Below are positions 5,650-12,357 of a stretch of DNA of 12,357 bases, piece after piece. The stretch spans positions 1-12,357 of the forward strand of contig JAZRKX010000014.1 of NCBI GenBank assembly GCA_045646525.1, given 5' to 3'. The stretch's first letter is position 1. Every line of letters starts with the position of its first letter. The DNA comes from RGIG8748 sp045646525. Its GTDB lineage: Bacteria > Bacillota > Clostridia > UMGS1810. The notes under the pieces were generated by a model. The model was not told where the DNA came from. It ran no database searches and worked only from the letters and a program-made list of their open reading frames with translations. The position numbers were made by a program, and so were the translations under genes.

Positions 5650-6485
5650 AAAGGATATTGATTACTGGGGCAAATAGTTATATTGGAACATCTTTTGAAA
5701 ATTACATAAAGCAGTTTGAGGGTTATCAGATAGATACTGTTGATATGATTGATGGTACTTGGAGAGAATACGACTTTTCAAAATATGAAGTTGTTTTTCA
5801 TGTGGCAGGTATTGCTCATATCAAAGAAACAAAAGACAACAGACACCTGTACTATGATGTGAACAGAGATTTGGCTATTGACACTGCCAAATTTGCTAAA
5901 AATAATGGTGTAAAACAATTTGTGTTATTGAGTACGATGAGCGTTTATGGACAGGTAACAGGCAGTATAAATAAAGAAACAATACCTGTGCCGAAAACAA
6001 GCTATGGTAAGTCAAAACTTGAGGCGGAGCGTGAAATTTCAAAGCTTGAAGATGAGACATTTCGTGTCGCAATTTTGCGTCCTCCTATGGTTTACGGCAG
6101 AGGATGTAAAGGGAATTTCCAAACGATTTTGAAATTAGTTATGAAATTACCTGTTTTTCCGCGTATAAACAATAGCAGAAGCGTGATTTATATTGGCAAT
6201 CTATGCTCATTTGTGAAAAATTGTATCGATAGGGACTTATCAGGAATATTTTTCCCGCAGAATAGACATTATGTCAGAACGGACGAGCTGGCGATGCTTA
6301 TTTCCAAAGAAAAAAACAAGAAATTACATTTAAGTTTTATATGCGGATTCGGGGTATGGTTTTTAAAACCATTTTCAAACACTGTTAAAAAGGCATTTGG
6401 AACACTTGTTTATAAGGACACTGAAGATTTTGATTTTGAATACTGTGTTACAGATTTTGAAAAATCAATCAAGGAAAGTGTATAA
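5646..6485 (+). CDS. NAD-dependent sugar epimerase/reductase (extended SDR family)
   Basis: The 279-residue protein starts with the Rossmann motif ITGANSYIG (G8 and G14 bind the cofactor). A serine/threonine stretch, LLSTMSVYG, lies around 94-102, and the catalytic YxxxK is Y120/K124 (YGKSK). LRPPMVYGRG is the usual later signature. Enzymes of this group interconvert or reduce nucleotide sugars, for example UDP-GlcNAc 4-epimerase or the 4-keto reductase of QuiNAc synthesis (WbpV/WreQ). The second type is often coded beside the initiating sugar transferase and is of similar small size, so a reductase making the first sugar is a reasonable guess. A hydrophobic segment near 229-243 may lie at the membrane or in the core. 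Translation is coupled to the preceding gene by a four-base ATGA overlap, which supports joint function. Epimerase versus reductase is unresolved. Confidence 0.8.
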   Translation: MKRILITGANSYIGTSFENYIKQFEGYQIDTVDMIDGTWREYDFSKYEVVFHVAGIAHIKETKDNRHLYYDVNRDLAIDTAKFAKNNGVKQFVLLSTMSVYGQVTGSINKETIPVPKTSYGKSKLEAEREISKLEDETFRVAILRPPMVYGRGCKGNFQTILKLVMKLPVFPRINNSRSVIYIGNLCSFVKNCIDRDLSGIFFPQNRHYVRTDELAMLISKEKNKKLHLSFICGFGVWFLKPFSNTVKKAFGTLVYKDTEDFDFEYCVTDFEKSIKESV

Positions 6486-6502
6486 TTTATAGAGGTGGAG
6501 AA

Positions 6503-7588
6503 ATGATTATTGCTGTTTTGTCGAATGATTCCTCGTGGACATATAACTTAAGAAAAGAAATTTTACAAGGTTTTATTGAAAAAAAGCATAAAGTCTATGT
6601 AATTGTCCCAAATGGAAAAAAGATAGATTTGCTTAAAAAAATGGGTTGTGAAATCATTGAATCTTCTTTGGAGCGTCACGGAACCAATCCGATTAAAGAT
6701 TTGAAATTGTGTTTTGAATATATAAAGATACTAAAGAGAATAAAAGCCGATATAGTTTTCACATATACTGCAAAGCCTAATATTTATGGAGGAATGGCTT
6801 GCAGTTTGTTGAAAATTCCTTATGTTGCAAATATTACAGGACTTGGTACCGCTTTGGAACAGGAAGGTCCACTCCAGAAAATTTCTTCTATCCTACATAA
6901 AATTGGACTAAAAAAAGCAAAAATGGTATTCTTTCAGAATGCTGAAAACAGAGATTTTATGTTAAACAAAAAAATTGTTACGGGAAGATACTATGTACTG
7001 CCAGGTTCGGGTGTGAATGTGGAGTATTTTAGTCCATTGGATTATCCCGATAACGAAACTGTTGAATTTGTTTTTATTTCAAGAATTTTGAAGGAAAAAG
7101 GTATTGAACAGTATCTTGATGCGGCACAATATATTACTCAAAAATATCCGTTTACTCGCTTCCACATATGTGGCTTTTGTGAACCTGAATATAAAGGTAG
7201 ATTACAATCATTTATAGATAGCGGAGTTGTAATATACCACGGTATGGTAGATGATATTCGTGATATTATCAAACAGATACATTGTACTATTCATCCAACT
7301 TATTATCCCGAAGGGCTTTCTAATGTGCTTTTGGAAAGTTCGTCCTCTGCACGACCTATCATTACTACCGACAGGTCCGGTTGCCGTGAGGTTATAGATG
7401 ATGGTGTCAATGGATATATAGTTAAACAACAAGACAGCAATGATTTGATTGAAAAAATAGAAAAATTCCTTTCACTATCATGGGAAGAACGAAAGAATAT
7501 GGGGCTTGCGGGACGAGCAAAGGTTGAAAGAGAGTTTGACAGACAGCTTGTTGTTGAAAAATACTTGCAGGAAATAGAAAATATATGA
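6503..7588 (+). CDS. GT4 glycosyltransferase (first of three)
   Basis: A 361-residue GT-B fold retaining glycosyltransferase. The N-terminal acceptor domain has the FTYTAKPNIYGGMAC and ANITGLG stretches (about 86-115), frequent in EPS and O-antigen transferases that add the second sugar to the lipid-linked primer. The C-terminal donor domain shows R194 and nearby lysines in SRILKEKG and the EX7E motif E270-E278 (EGLSNVLLE). GAGGTG at 6492-6497 stands 5 bases before the ATG, and the gap to the previous gene is 17 bases. It acts on the inner membrane face. Its position right after the initiating enzymes makes it the likely second step. Donor and linkage cannot be told from the sequence. The upper part of the donor domain resembles the PglA group. 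Confidence 0.88.
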   Translation: MIIAVLSNDSSWTYNLRKEILQGFIEKKHKVYVIVPNGKKIDLLKKMGCEIIESSLERHGTNPIKDLKLCFEYIKILKRIKADIVFTYTAKPNIYGGMACSLLKIPYVANITGLGTALEQEGPLQKISSILHKIGLKKAKMVFFQNAENRDFMLNKKIVTGRYYVLPGSGVNVEYFSPLDYPDNETVEFVFISRILKEKGIEQYLDAAQYITQKYPFTRFHICGFCEPEYKGRLQSFIDSGVVIYHGMVDDIRDIIKQIHCTIHPTYYPEGLSNVLLESSSSARPIITTDRSGCREVIDDGVNGYIVKQQDSNDLIEKIEKFLSLSWEERKNMGLAGRAKVEREFDRQLVVEKYLQEIENI

Positions 7589-7660
7589 AAATAAAGTAAC
7601 ACTTATATTTTAATTATTTCTAATTGTCGAAAGAGAACACAAGGTCTTGAGGAGGAAGAT

Positions 7661-8809
7661 ATGAAAATATTTGTAGCAACAGATATAAATGTTGTACTTT
7701 GTGATGGAAAAATTTTTGCATACGGAAAATATTCCACGATTTTGAGAAGATATTATAATGCCTTTGGACCGATTGTGTTGTGTGCAAGATTTAATTTCGT
7801 TGATAATGCCGAAAAAGGACTTCATGATATTAGCGACATTATTGCTACAACAGTAAATATGGGTTCGCTGTATCAAATGTTCTTAAACAAATGTAATAAA
7901 AAAATAGAGAGTGCTATGAAGGATTGCGATTTGGTAATTGGAAGATGTCCTTCAATAGCCGCATACAAAGCAGGAGACATTGCAAGAAGACTAAACAAAC
8001 CTTATTATGCGGAATCTATGGGATGTGCATGGGATGCATATTGGAATCACAGTATTGTAGGTAAGGTAATTGCCCCATATATGTTTTTTAAGATGAAGGA
8101 AACTGTACACAATGCAGATTATGCACTTTATGTAACAAATGAATTTTTACAGAGTCGTTATCCTTGTAAAAACAAATGTGTTGCAGCATCAAATGTATTG
8201 ATTGAAAATATTGATGAAGAGGTTTTAAACAAAAGGCTCTGCAAAATATCTGATTCAGAATACAAAAATATAACGCTGATGACAACAGCGGCTATTGATG
8301 TTAAATATAAGGGACAGGAATTTGTCATTAAAGCAATTCCAAAGCTTAATAAGCTTGGTATTAAGGTTAAATATTTAATTGTTGGAGAAGGCGATGCCAC
8401 ATACCTTAAAGGAGTTGCAAAATCCTGTGGTGCAGAAGAACAGGTTGAATTTACGGGCAGGCGTACACTTGATGAGGTTTTTGAGCTTATTGACGGGTCT
8501 GATATATATATTCAACCAAGCTTGCAGGAGGGGTTGCCTCGTTCGGTAATTGAGGCAATGAGCAGAGCGTGCCCTGTTATTGGTGCTAAAACTGCAGGTA
8601 TTCCCGAGCTTATATCCCCCGAATGCGTGGTTAGGAGAAAATCTGTAAGCGATATTGTCAAAACCATCAGAGAAATCACTAATGCAGAAAAGATGGCAGA
8701 ACTTGCAAAGGAGAATTTCGAGAACTCAAAAGAGTATCTTGATAATGTATTGAATACAAGAAGAGCAGAATATTTTTCATATGTTGTATCGAATTTAAAA
8801 GAAAAATAA
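7661..8809 (+). CDS. GT4 glycosyltransferase (second of three)
   Basis: This 382-residue protein has a C-terminal GT4 donor-binding domain: YLIVGEGD near 238-245, VEFTGRR near 262-268 and the EX7E motif E290-E298 (EGLPRSVIE), then TAGIPELI. The N-terminal half is less typical (opening with MKIFVATDINVVLCDGKIF and containing CAWDAYWNHSIVGKVIAPYMFF), which suggests an unusual acceptor. GAGGAGG at 7649-7655 gives a strong ribosome site. A 72-base gap separates it from the previous gene; I see no clear promoter or terminator there, so the operon is probably continuous. It is expected to add a further sugar to the lipid-linked repeat unit in the cytoplasm. Confidence 0.86.
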   Translation: MKIFVATDINVVLCDGKIFAYGKYSTILRRYYNAFGPIVLCARFNFVDNAEKGLHDISDIIATTVNMGSLYQMFLNKCNKKIESAMKDCDLVIGRCPSIAAYKAGDIARRLNKPYYAESMGCAWDAYWNHSIVGKVIAPYMFFKMKETVHNADYALYVTNEFLQSRYPCKNKCVAASNVLIENIDEEVLNKRLCKISDSEYKNITLMTTAAIDVKYKGQEFVIKAIPKLNKLGIKVKYLIVGEGDATYLKGVAKSCGAEEQVEFTGRRTLDEVFELIDGSDIYIQPSLQEGLPRSVIEAMSRACPVIGAKTAGIPELISPECVVRRKSVSDIVKTIREITNAEKMAELAKENFENSKEYLDNVLNTRRAEYFSYVVSNLKEK

Positions 8810-8848
8810 ATCCATCAAAGCAAAGATTGAAAAGGGGAAATAAATTGT

Positions 8849-10192
8849 ATGGATTTTGATTTATTGATTATTTTGAGCGGTCTGTTTGGCATTTTTTGTA
8901 TAGGACGCGAAATTGTTATGATTGTCCGTGTAAAGCAGATTAGCGTCAGCAACTTGTTTTTAATTATGTATGGCATAACATTTGGCATTGTAGTATCAAT
9001 TATTTTGATATTATACGATAAAAATATATATCAAATAAATGCCGAGTTTTTAAGCTTTGATTACTCCCAAAATGGGATAAATCATACAGCTTGGTGGCTT
9101 TTTGCTGCAGTGATGGGCTATTTTTCTTTTAGGTTTGCAGGTAGATTGCGCTTTGGAAACAAGAAGCCAAAAATCATTTTAAGACAAGAAATGCCGACTC
9201 CATTACGGTTATATCGTTTGCAGATTACCTCTGTTATTTGTCTTCTGATCGGTGTTGCGTCTTTTATAATCTGGACAAGCGGTTGGGGCGGTTACGGAAA
9301 CCTGTTTCTCAATGCGGCAGAAATCCGAAACGGAAGCTATGGTATAAAAAACCCTGTTGCTTTCTTTGCAAAGCCTGCACAGATTATTGCTACTGTGTCC
9401 ATTATTTCGGTATACCTTATAAAACAGAAGAAAAATACTGCATTTAATACATTTTTATTTATAATTTCATTTTTAATGTCGCTAATGTATTACTTTGCCA
9501 AGGATGGCCGAATGGTAGTAGCGATGTACCTTCTTATAATACTGTTTATGTGGGACGGTACATTTGAAAGGCAAGCCCATATTGGCAAAAAATTCATTAG
9601 CATTATGGTGTCTTTTGCACTGTTTGTACTTGTGGTGTTAAATATGGACAGTCTGACACACTTTTTCCGCTATGATACAGCCAAGGCTGTTGAAGATGTT
9701 CCGATGTGGCAAAGTATATTGGATGAATTGTCGTATATTTATGTGGCAGGACAAACATCCGTAGAACATTGTATAACTCAAGGCAGTCCGTTATTGATTG
9801 GTCATGATGTCGGTTCGGCACTGTTTGCCTGGGTGCCCAGTGCATTAACACCTGATGGATTTATTAATGTCTGGGATTACAATACCTATTTGATTGCAGG
9901 AAAAAAGGCTGTGGCACAGTATCCCACTGATATAATCAGTACATCTCTCTATGATTTGGGAATTTTGGGACCGCTTTTGTTGCCTGCAATGTGGGGAATT
10001 ATTATCAGTAAGCTTGAACGCAGTAAACGATATAACAATACTCCGCTTTTTGCGGTATTGTACTACTCGTTGTCTATGACGCTTATTCGTGGAGTAAACT
10101 ATAGCATGCTGTCTTCATCTGTTGCCTCTGTATTCCATATTTTTGTTACAGTGGTTGTATTCTGGATGGTTAGTAATGTAAAATTACGCTGA
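8849..10192 (+). CDS. wzy: Wzy-like oligosaccharide repeat-unit polymerase
   Basis: A 447-residue very hydrophobic protein with about 11 predicted membrane segments (for example near 5-25, 35-55, 80-100, 125-145, 175-195, 200-218, 225-243, 250-268, then three from about 365 onward). A large loop of roughly 100 residues (about 270-365, containing FFRYD and the TDIIST stretch) lies between the later helices, as in O-antigen/EPS polymerases, where this loop faces outside. A KDGRMV stretch after the sixth helix is also usual for the family. Wzy proteins are poorly conserved in sequence, so the call rests on topology plus position between glycosyltransferase genes. AAAGGGG at 8831-8837 precedes the ATG by 11 bases. 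It would join flipped repeat units at the outer membrane face. A flippase is the alternative, but the loop and motif argue against it. Confidence 0.78.
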   Translation: MDFDLLIILSGLFGIFCIGREIVMIVRVKQISVSNLFLIMYGITFGIVVSIILILYDKNIYQINAEFLSFDYSQNGINHTAWWLFAAVMGYFSFRFAGRLRFGNKKPKIILRQEMPTPLRLYRLQITSVICLLIGVASFIIWTSGWGGYGNLFLNAAEIRNGSYGIKNPVAFFAKPAQIIATVSIISVYLIKQKKNTAFNTFLFIISFLMSLMYYFAKDGRMVVAMYLLIILFMWDGTFERQAHIGKKFISIMVSFALFVLVVLNMDSLTHFFRYDTAKAVEDVPMWQSILDELSYIYVAGQTSVEHCITQGSPLLIGHDVGSALFAWVPSALTPDGFINVWDYNTYLIAGKKAVAQYPTDIISTSLYDLGILGPLLLPAMWGIIISKLERSKRYNNTPLFAVLYYSLSMTLIRGVNYSMLSSSVASVFHIFVTVVVFWMVSNVKLR

Positions 10193-10238
10193 TACATTAC
10201 AATTTATATAAGAATATTATTTAAAAGTGGGTGGAAAT

Positions 10239-11363
10239 ATGAAGATATTGTTCACAATACCGAAACTTGCATACTCGGGTGCACCAAAAATGATTTCGTG
10301 GGTTGCCAATCAGATGGCGAAGAAAGGTCATAATGTTCATTTGGTAGCATTTTTTTCGGAGGAACAGGCACGGGTTTTGCATGAAAATGTGACTTTTCAT
10401 TCATTAGGAGTTTCTCGGGGGAAAAATTGGATTTCCCGCAATACTGCAGGAATGGCAAAGACGATATACAGGCTGCATAAATTAGTAAATCAATTAAAAC
10501 CTGATGTGGTTGTTTCTTTTCATAACTCCGTGAGTTACGCATATTTACCAATAGGAGCTTTACTTACAAAAAGTAAGCTTGTGATATCAGAACGAGCTGA
10601 CCCATATTCTTATGGTATATGGACATCTCGCGTTCGTTCTGTTTTTATGAAGTTTGCACATGGCTGTGCATTCCAGACTAATGGAGCACAAAAATATTAT
10701 GTAAAAAACAAAAAAATTTATCGAAGCAGTACCGTAATACCCAATCCGGTTGTTGTGAATGATAAAATTATATCTATGCAACAAAGTGTTCCTGCTCATA
10801 ACGAGAGGGACAAGCGTATTGTCACAGTCGGCAGGTTATCTTTGAAACAAAAAAGACAGGATGTATTGTTGGAGGCTTTTAAGATATTTCACAAAAGTTA
10901 TCCCGAGTACAAGCTTGTAATATATGGTGATGGTCAGGATGGCCGACGCATTCAGATGATGGTTGACCAAATGAACTTAACGGATTGTGTAATTTTAGCA
11001 GGACGGATAGATAATGTTGAAGAAGAAATATTTCGTGCAGGGGCATTTGTTTTATCTTCTGATTTTGAGGGTATCCCCAATGCATTGATTGAAGCGTTGA
11101 GCATTGGTGTACCTTCTGTATCGACTGATTGCTGTCCAGGCGGAGCCGCTTTACTGTTGAAAGACGGAGAAAATGGCTTTTTGGTTCCCTGCGGAGATGC
11201 TCAAGCAATTGCAGACAAGCTGTCTCTTATTGTCAGCGATGCTAATGTTTCACAAAAATTTTCAAAAAACGGTCCGCATATTACAAATGAATTTTCAGAG
11301 GATGTCATTGCAGATAAGTGGGAAGAATTTTTTGAAAGACTTGTGAAAACAGAAAATGATTAA
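10239..11363 (+). CDS. GT4 glycosyltransferase (third of three)
   Basis: A 374-residue retaining glycosyltransferase related to PglA/PglH-type and other EPS transferases. The N-terminus PKLAYSGAPKMISWVANQMAKKGH is the usual GT4 acceptor-domain start with the glycine loop. VISERADPY near 115-123 and VIPNPV near 167 follow. In the donor domain, TVGRLSLKQKRQD (about 196-208) carries R199 and the lysines, and the EX7E motif is E277-E285 (EGIPNALIE), then STDCCPGGAALLL. A GTG at 10227 would add four residues, but GGGTGG at 10229-10234 is evidently the ribosome site for the ATG at 10239, so the shorter form is chosen. It follows the polymerase by 46 bases. Likely role: adding an N-acetylhexosamine or related sugar to the repeat unit; the substrate is not determined. 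Confidence 0.88.
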   Translation: MKILFTIPKLAYSGAPKMISWVANQMAKKGHNVHLVAFFSEEQARVLHENVTFHSLGVSRGKNWISRNTAGMAKTIYRLHKLVNQLKPDVVVSFHNSVSYAYLPIGALLTKSKLVISERADPYSYGIWTSRVRSVFMKFAHGCAFQTNGAQKYYVKNKKIYRSSTVIPNPVVVNDKIISMQQSVPAHNERDKRIVTVGRLSLKQKRQDVLLEAFKIFHKSYPEYKLVIYGDGQDGRRIQMMVDQMNLTDCVILAGRIDNVEEEIFRAGAFVLSSDFEGIPNALIEALSIGVPSVSTDCCPGGAALLLKDGENGFLVPCGDAQAIADKLSLIVSDANVSQKFSKNGPHITNEFSEDVIADKWEEFFERLVKTEND

Positions 11364-11377
11364 GGAGAAATGTCAGG

Positions 11378-12052
11378 ATGATACATAGATTTAGTAATTT
11401 TATGTATAAAAATGCATTAGATATTATTGATAAACTATTGGCTGGTAAAAGACAAAAACTTATCAATAATAAAGATTTTTCTATCATATGTAACAACTGT
11501 TGGGCAGGGTATGTGTACAGGAGATTTGGATTGCCTTATCTTACACCAACTGTCGGCTTGTATTTCTTTTCCGAAGATTTTGTGAAGCTTTGCTCGGATT
11601 TGAAGCGATATATGTCAAAGACTCTGGAATTCATATCCTATACTGAAAGTAAGTATAGAGATAAACTTGAAGAAAGAAAGCAAACAGGTGTACCAATAGC
11701 CCGCTTGGGTGATATAGAAATCGTTTTTTTGCATTATACCACCGAAGAGGAAGCAGCTTTAAAATGGTATCGCAGAGCGAAGCGTATTAATTATGATAAT
11801 CTTATTTTCAAATTCAGCAAAATTAATTACTGTACCGACGAACATTTGAAACAATTTGATGAGTTCGATTTTAAAAAGAAAATATGTTTTGTTCCAAAAA
11901 ATTGCAGCTTGGATATTAAATGCGCAGTTCGCTTGAATGATGCCGAAAGAGAAAACATAGAAAACGATACTCTTAAATATTTCAAATATGTAGATTTAGT
12001 AAAGATGATTAATTCTAAAAATGTATATGGGGAGCATATGGAAAACCAATAA
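11378..12052 (+). CDS. DUF1919 family protein of polysaccharide loci
   Basis: The 224-residue cytoplasmic-looking protein matches the DUF1919 pattern: SIICNNCWAGYVYRRFG at 35-51, LTPTVGLYFF at 55-64, then DIEIVFLHYTTEEEAALKW at 112-130 and RRAKRIN at 132-138. Members are found in capsule and EPS gene clusters of Firmicutes and Bacteroidetes and are sometimes labelled exopolysaccharide biosynthesis protein, but I know of no settled reaction. The conserved N-N-C-W and H-Y residues suggest an enzyme, perhaps acting on a sugar or a phosphate-linked substituent; that is inference. AAGGAGA at 11362-11368 serves the ATG at 11378, 14 bases after the preceding stop, so it is part of the same operon. 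No signal peptide or membrane segment is evident. Confidence 0.8.
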   Translation: MIHRFSNFMYKNALDIIDKLLAGKRQKLINNKDFSIICNNCWAGYVYRRFGLPYLTPTVGLYFFSEDFVKLCSDLKRYMSKTLEFISYTESKYRDKLEERKQTGVPIARLGDIEIVFLHYTTEEEAALKWYRRAKRINYDNLIFKFSKINYCTDEHLKQFDEFDFKKKICFVPKNCSLDIKCAVRLNDAERENIENDTLKYFKYVDLVKMINSKNVYGEHMENQ

Positions 12053-12123
12053 ATTTTTAAGTGTTATTTGAATAAATACAAGTTGCTGCATTTTTAAACA
12101 TATTGAAAATAAGGAGGCATAAA

Positions 12124-12357
12124 ATGAGTAAGATTAAAAAGCTGATAAAGTATATAATAGATTCTGATTATAGATTTTTAACTGATTGCCGATTGGGAAA
12201 ATACGACAATTTATCAGATGAAGAATTTTTAAAAAGAAGATATCGTGCCACACTAAAAAAAGAGCTCGATTTAGATAATCCGCAGACCTTTAATGAAAAA
12301 TTACAATGGCTAAAGCTCTATAACCGCAAACCAATTTATACAACTATGGTAGATAAG
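12124..12357 (+). CDS. TupA-like ATP-grasp protein (partial, N-terminal 78 residues)
   Basis: The frame opens at ATG 12124 and stays open to the last base of the window, giving 78 residues. AAGGAGG at 12111-12117 lies 6 bases ahead, an excellent site. The piece NPQTFNEKLQWLKLYNRKP (52-70) followed by YTTMVDK is the hallmark opening of the TupA-like ATP-grasp family (PF14305). These proteins are common in polysaccharide clusters and are often annotated as glycosyltransferases. TupA itself is tied to teichuronopeptide formation, in which amino acids are attached to a polysaccharide, so peptide-bond-like ligation to the glycan is a possible role. The ATP-binding and catalytic part is outside the window and cannot be checked. 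Confidence 0.82.
   Translation, partial: MSKIKKLIKYIIDSDYRFLTDCRLGKYDNLSDEEFLKRRYRATLKKELDLDNPQTFNEKLQWLKLYNRKPIYTTMVDK

Noticed and set aside
7589..7660. Internal promoter or terminator in the 72-base gap between two glycosyltransferase genes
   Set aside because: No paired hexamers or stem with a T run were seen, so the operon is treated as continuous.
1..12357. CRISPR arrays, tRNA or rRNA genes, insertion sequences
   Set aside because: No regularly spaced repeats, cloverleaf-like segments, rRNA-like stretches or transposase sequences were recognised on either strand.

Overview
The window looks like chromosomal DNA from an endospore-forming, low-to-moderate GC member of the Clostridia (Firmicutes/Bacillota). 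The evidence is a neighbouring spoIID-spoIIQ pair, strong AGGAGG-type ribosome binding sites, TTGACA/TATAAT promoters and the gene families present. No species can be named from the sequence alone.

Layout. (1) 1-1513, minus strand: a citrate synthase gene with a 13-bp terminator hairpin behind it. Two extended -10 promoters lie in front of it, and the DNA between them can fold into competing hairpins. (2) 1776-3451, plus strand: two sporulation genes, a SpoIID-type peptidoglycan lytic transglycosylase and a SpoIIQ-type LytM/M23 membrane protein with its metal-ligand set intact. They are closed by a strong intrinsic terminator at 3467-3514. (3) 3558-4175: a type II toxin-antitoxin operon of the DinJ/YafQ kind. 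It has a textbook promoter whose -35 box sits inside a 10-bp perfect inverted repeat. The toxin reading frame is cut by an in-frame TGA just before the conserved TGTHSDLF tail, so the catalytic histidine is lost. (4) 4176-4465: a gene-free stretch holding a long hairpin, two GGCACAA direct repeats and a perfect-consensus promoter (TTGACA-17 bp-TATAAT). (5) 4466 to the window end: a colinear surface polysaccharide (EPS/capsule) operon of nine genes. In order they are a PglD-like sugar acyltransferase, a PglC-like phosphoglycosyl transferase, an NAD-dependent sugar epimerase/reductase, two GT4 glycosyltransferases, a Wzy-like polymerase, a third GT4 glycosyltransferase, a DUF1919 protein and the start of a TupA-like ATP-grasp protein, which runs off the window.

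How the genes work together (inference from families). The phosphoglycosyl transferase would put the first sugar phosphate on undecaprenyl phosphate. The sugar it uses may be shaped by the neighbouring SDR and acyltransferase. The GT4 enzymes would extend the repeat unit, and the Wzy-like protein would polymerise it outside the membrane. DUF1919 and TupA-like proteins are frequent but poorly understood companions of such loci. A flippase, chain-length regulators and sugar-nucleotide enzymes would be expected outside the window.

The left block (citrate synthase, spoIID, spoIIQ) is visibly richer in G+C than the toxin-antitoxin and polysaccharide block. This suggests that the right part is variable, exchangeable DNA placed beside core genes. 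I found no convincing wholly new system. The points most worth a second look are the nonsense-truncated toxin, the operator architecture, the gltA upstream hairpins and the two obscure genes at the end of the polysaccharide operon.
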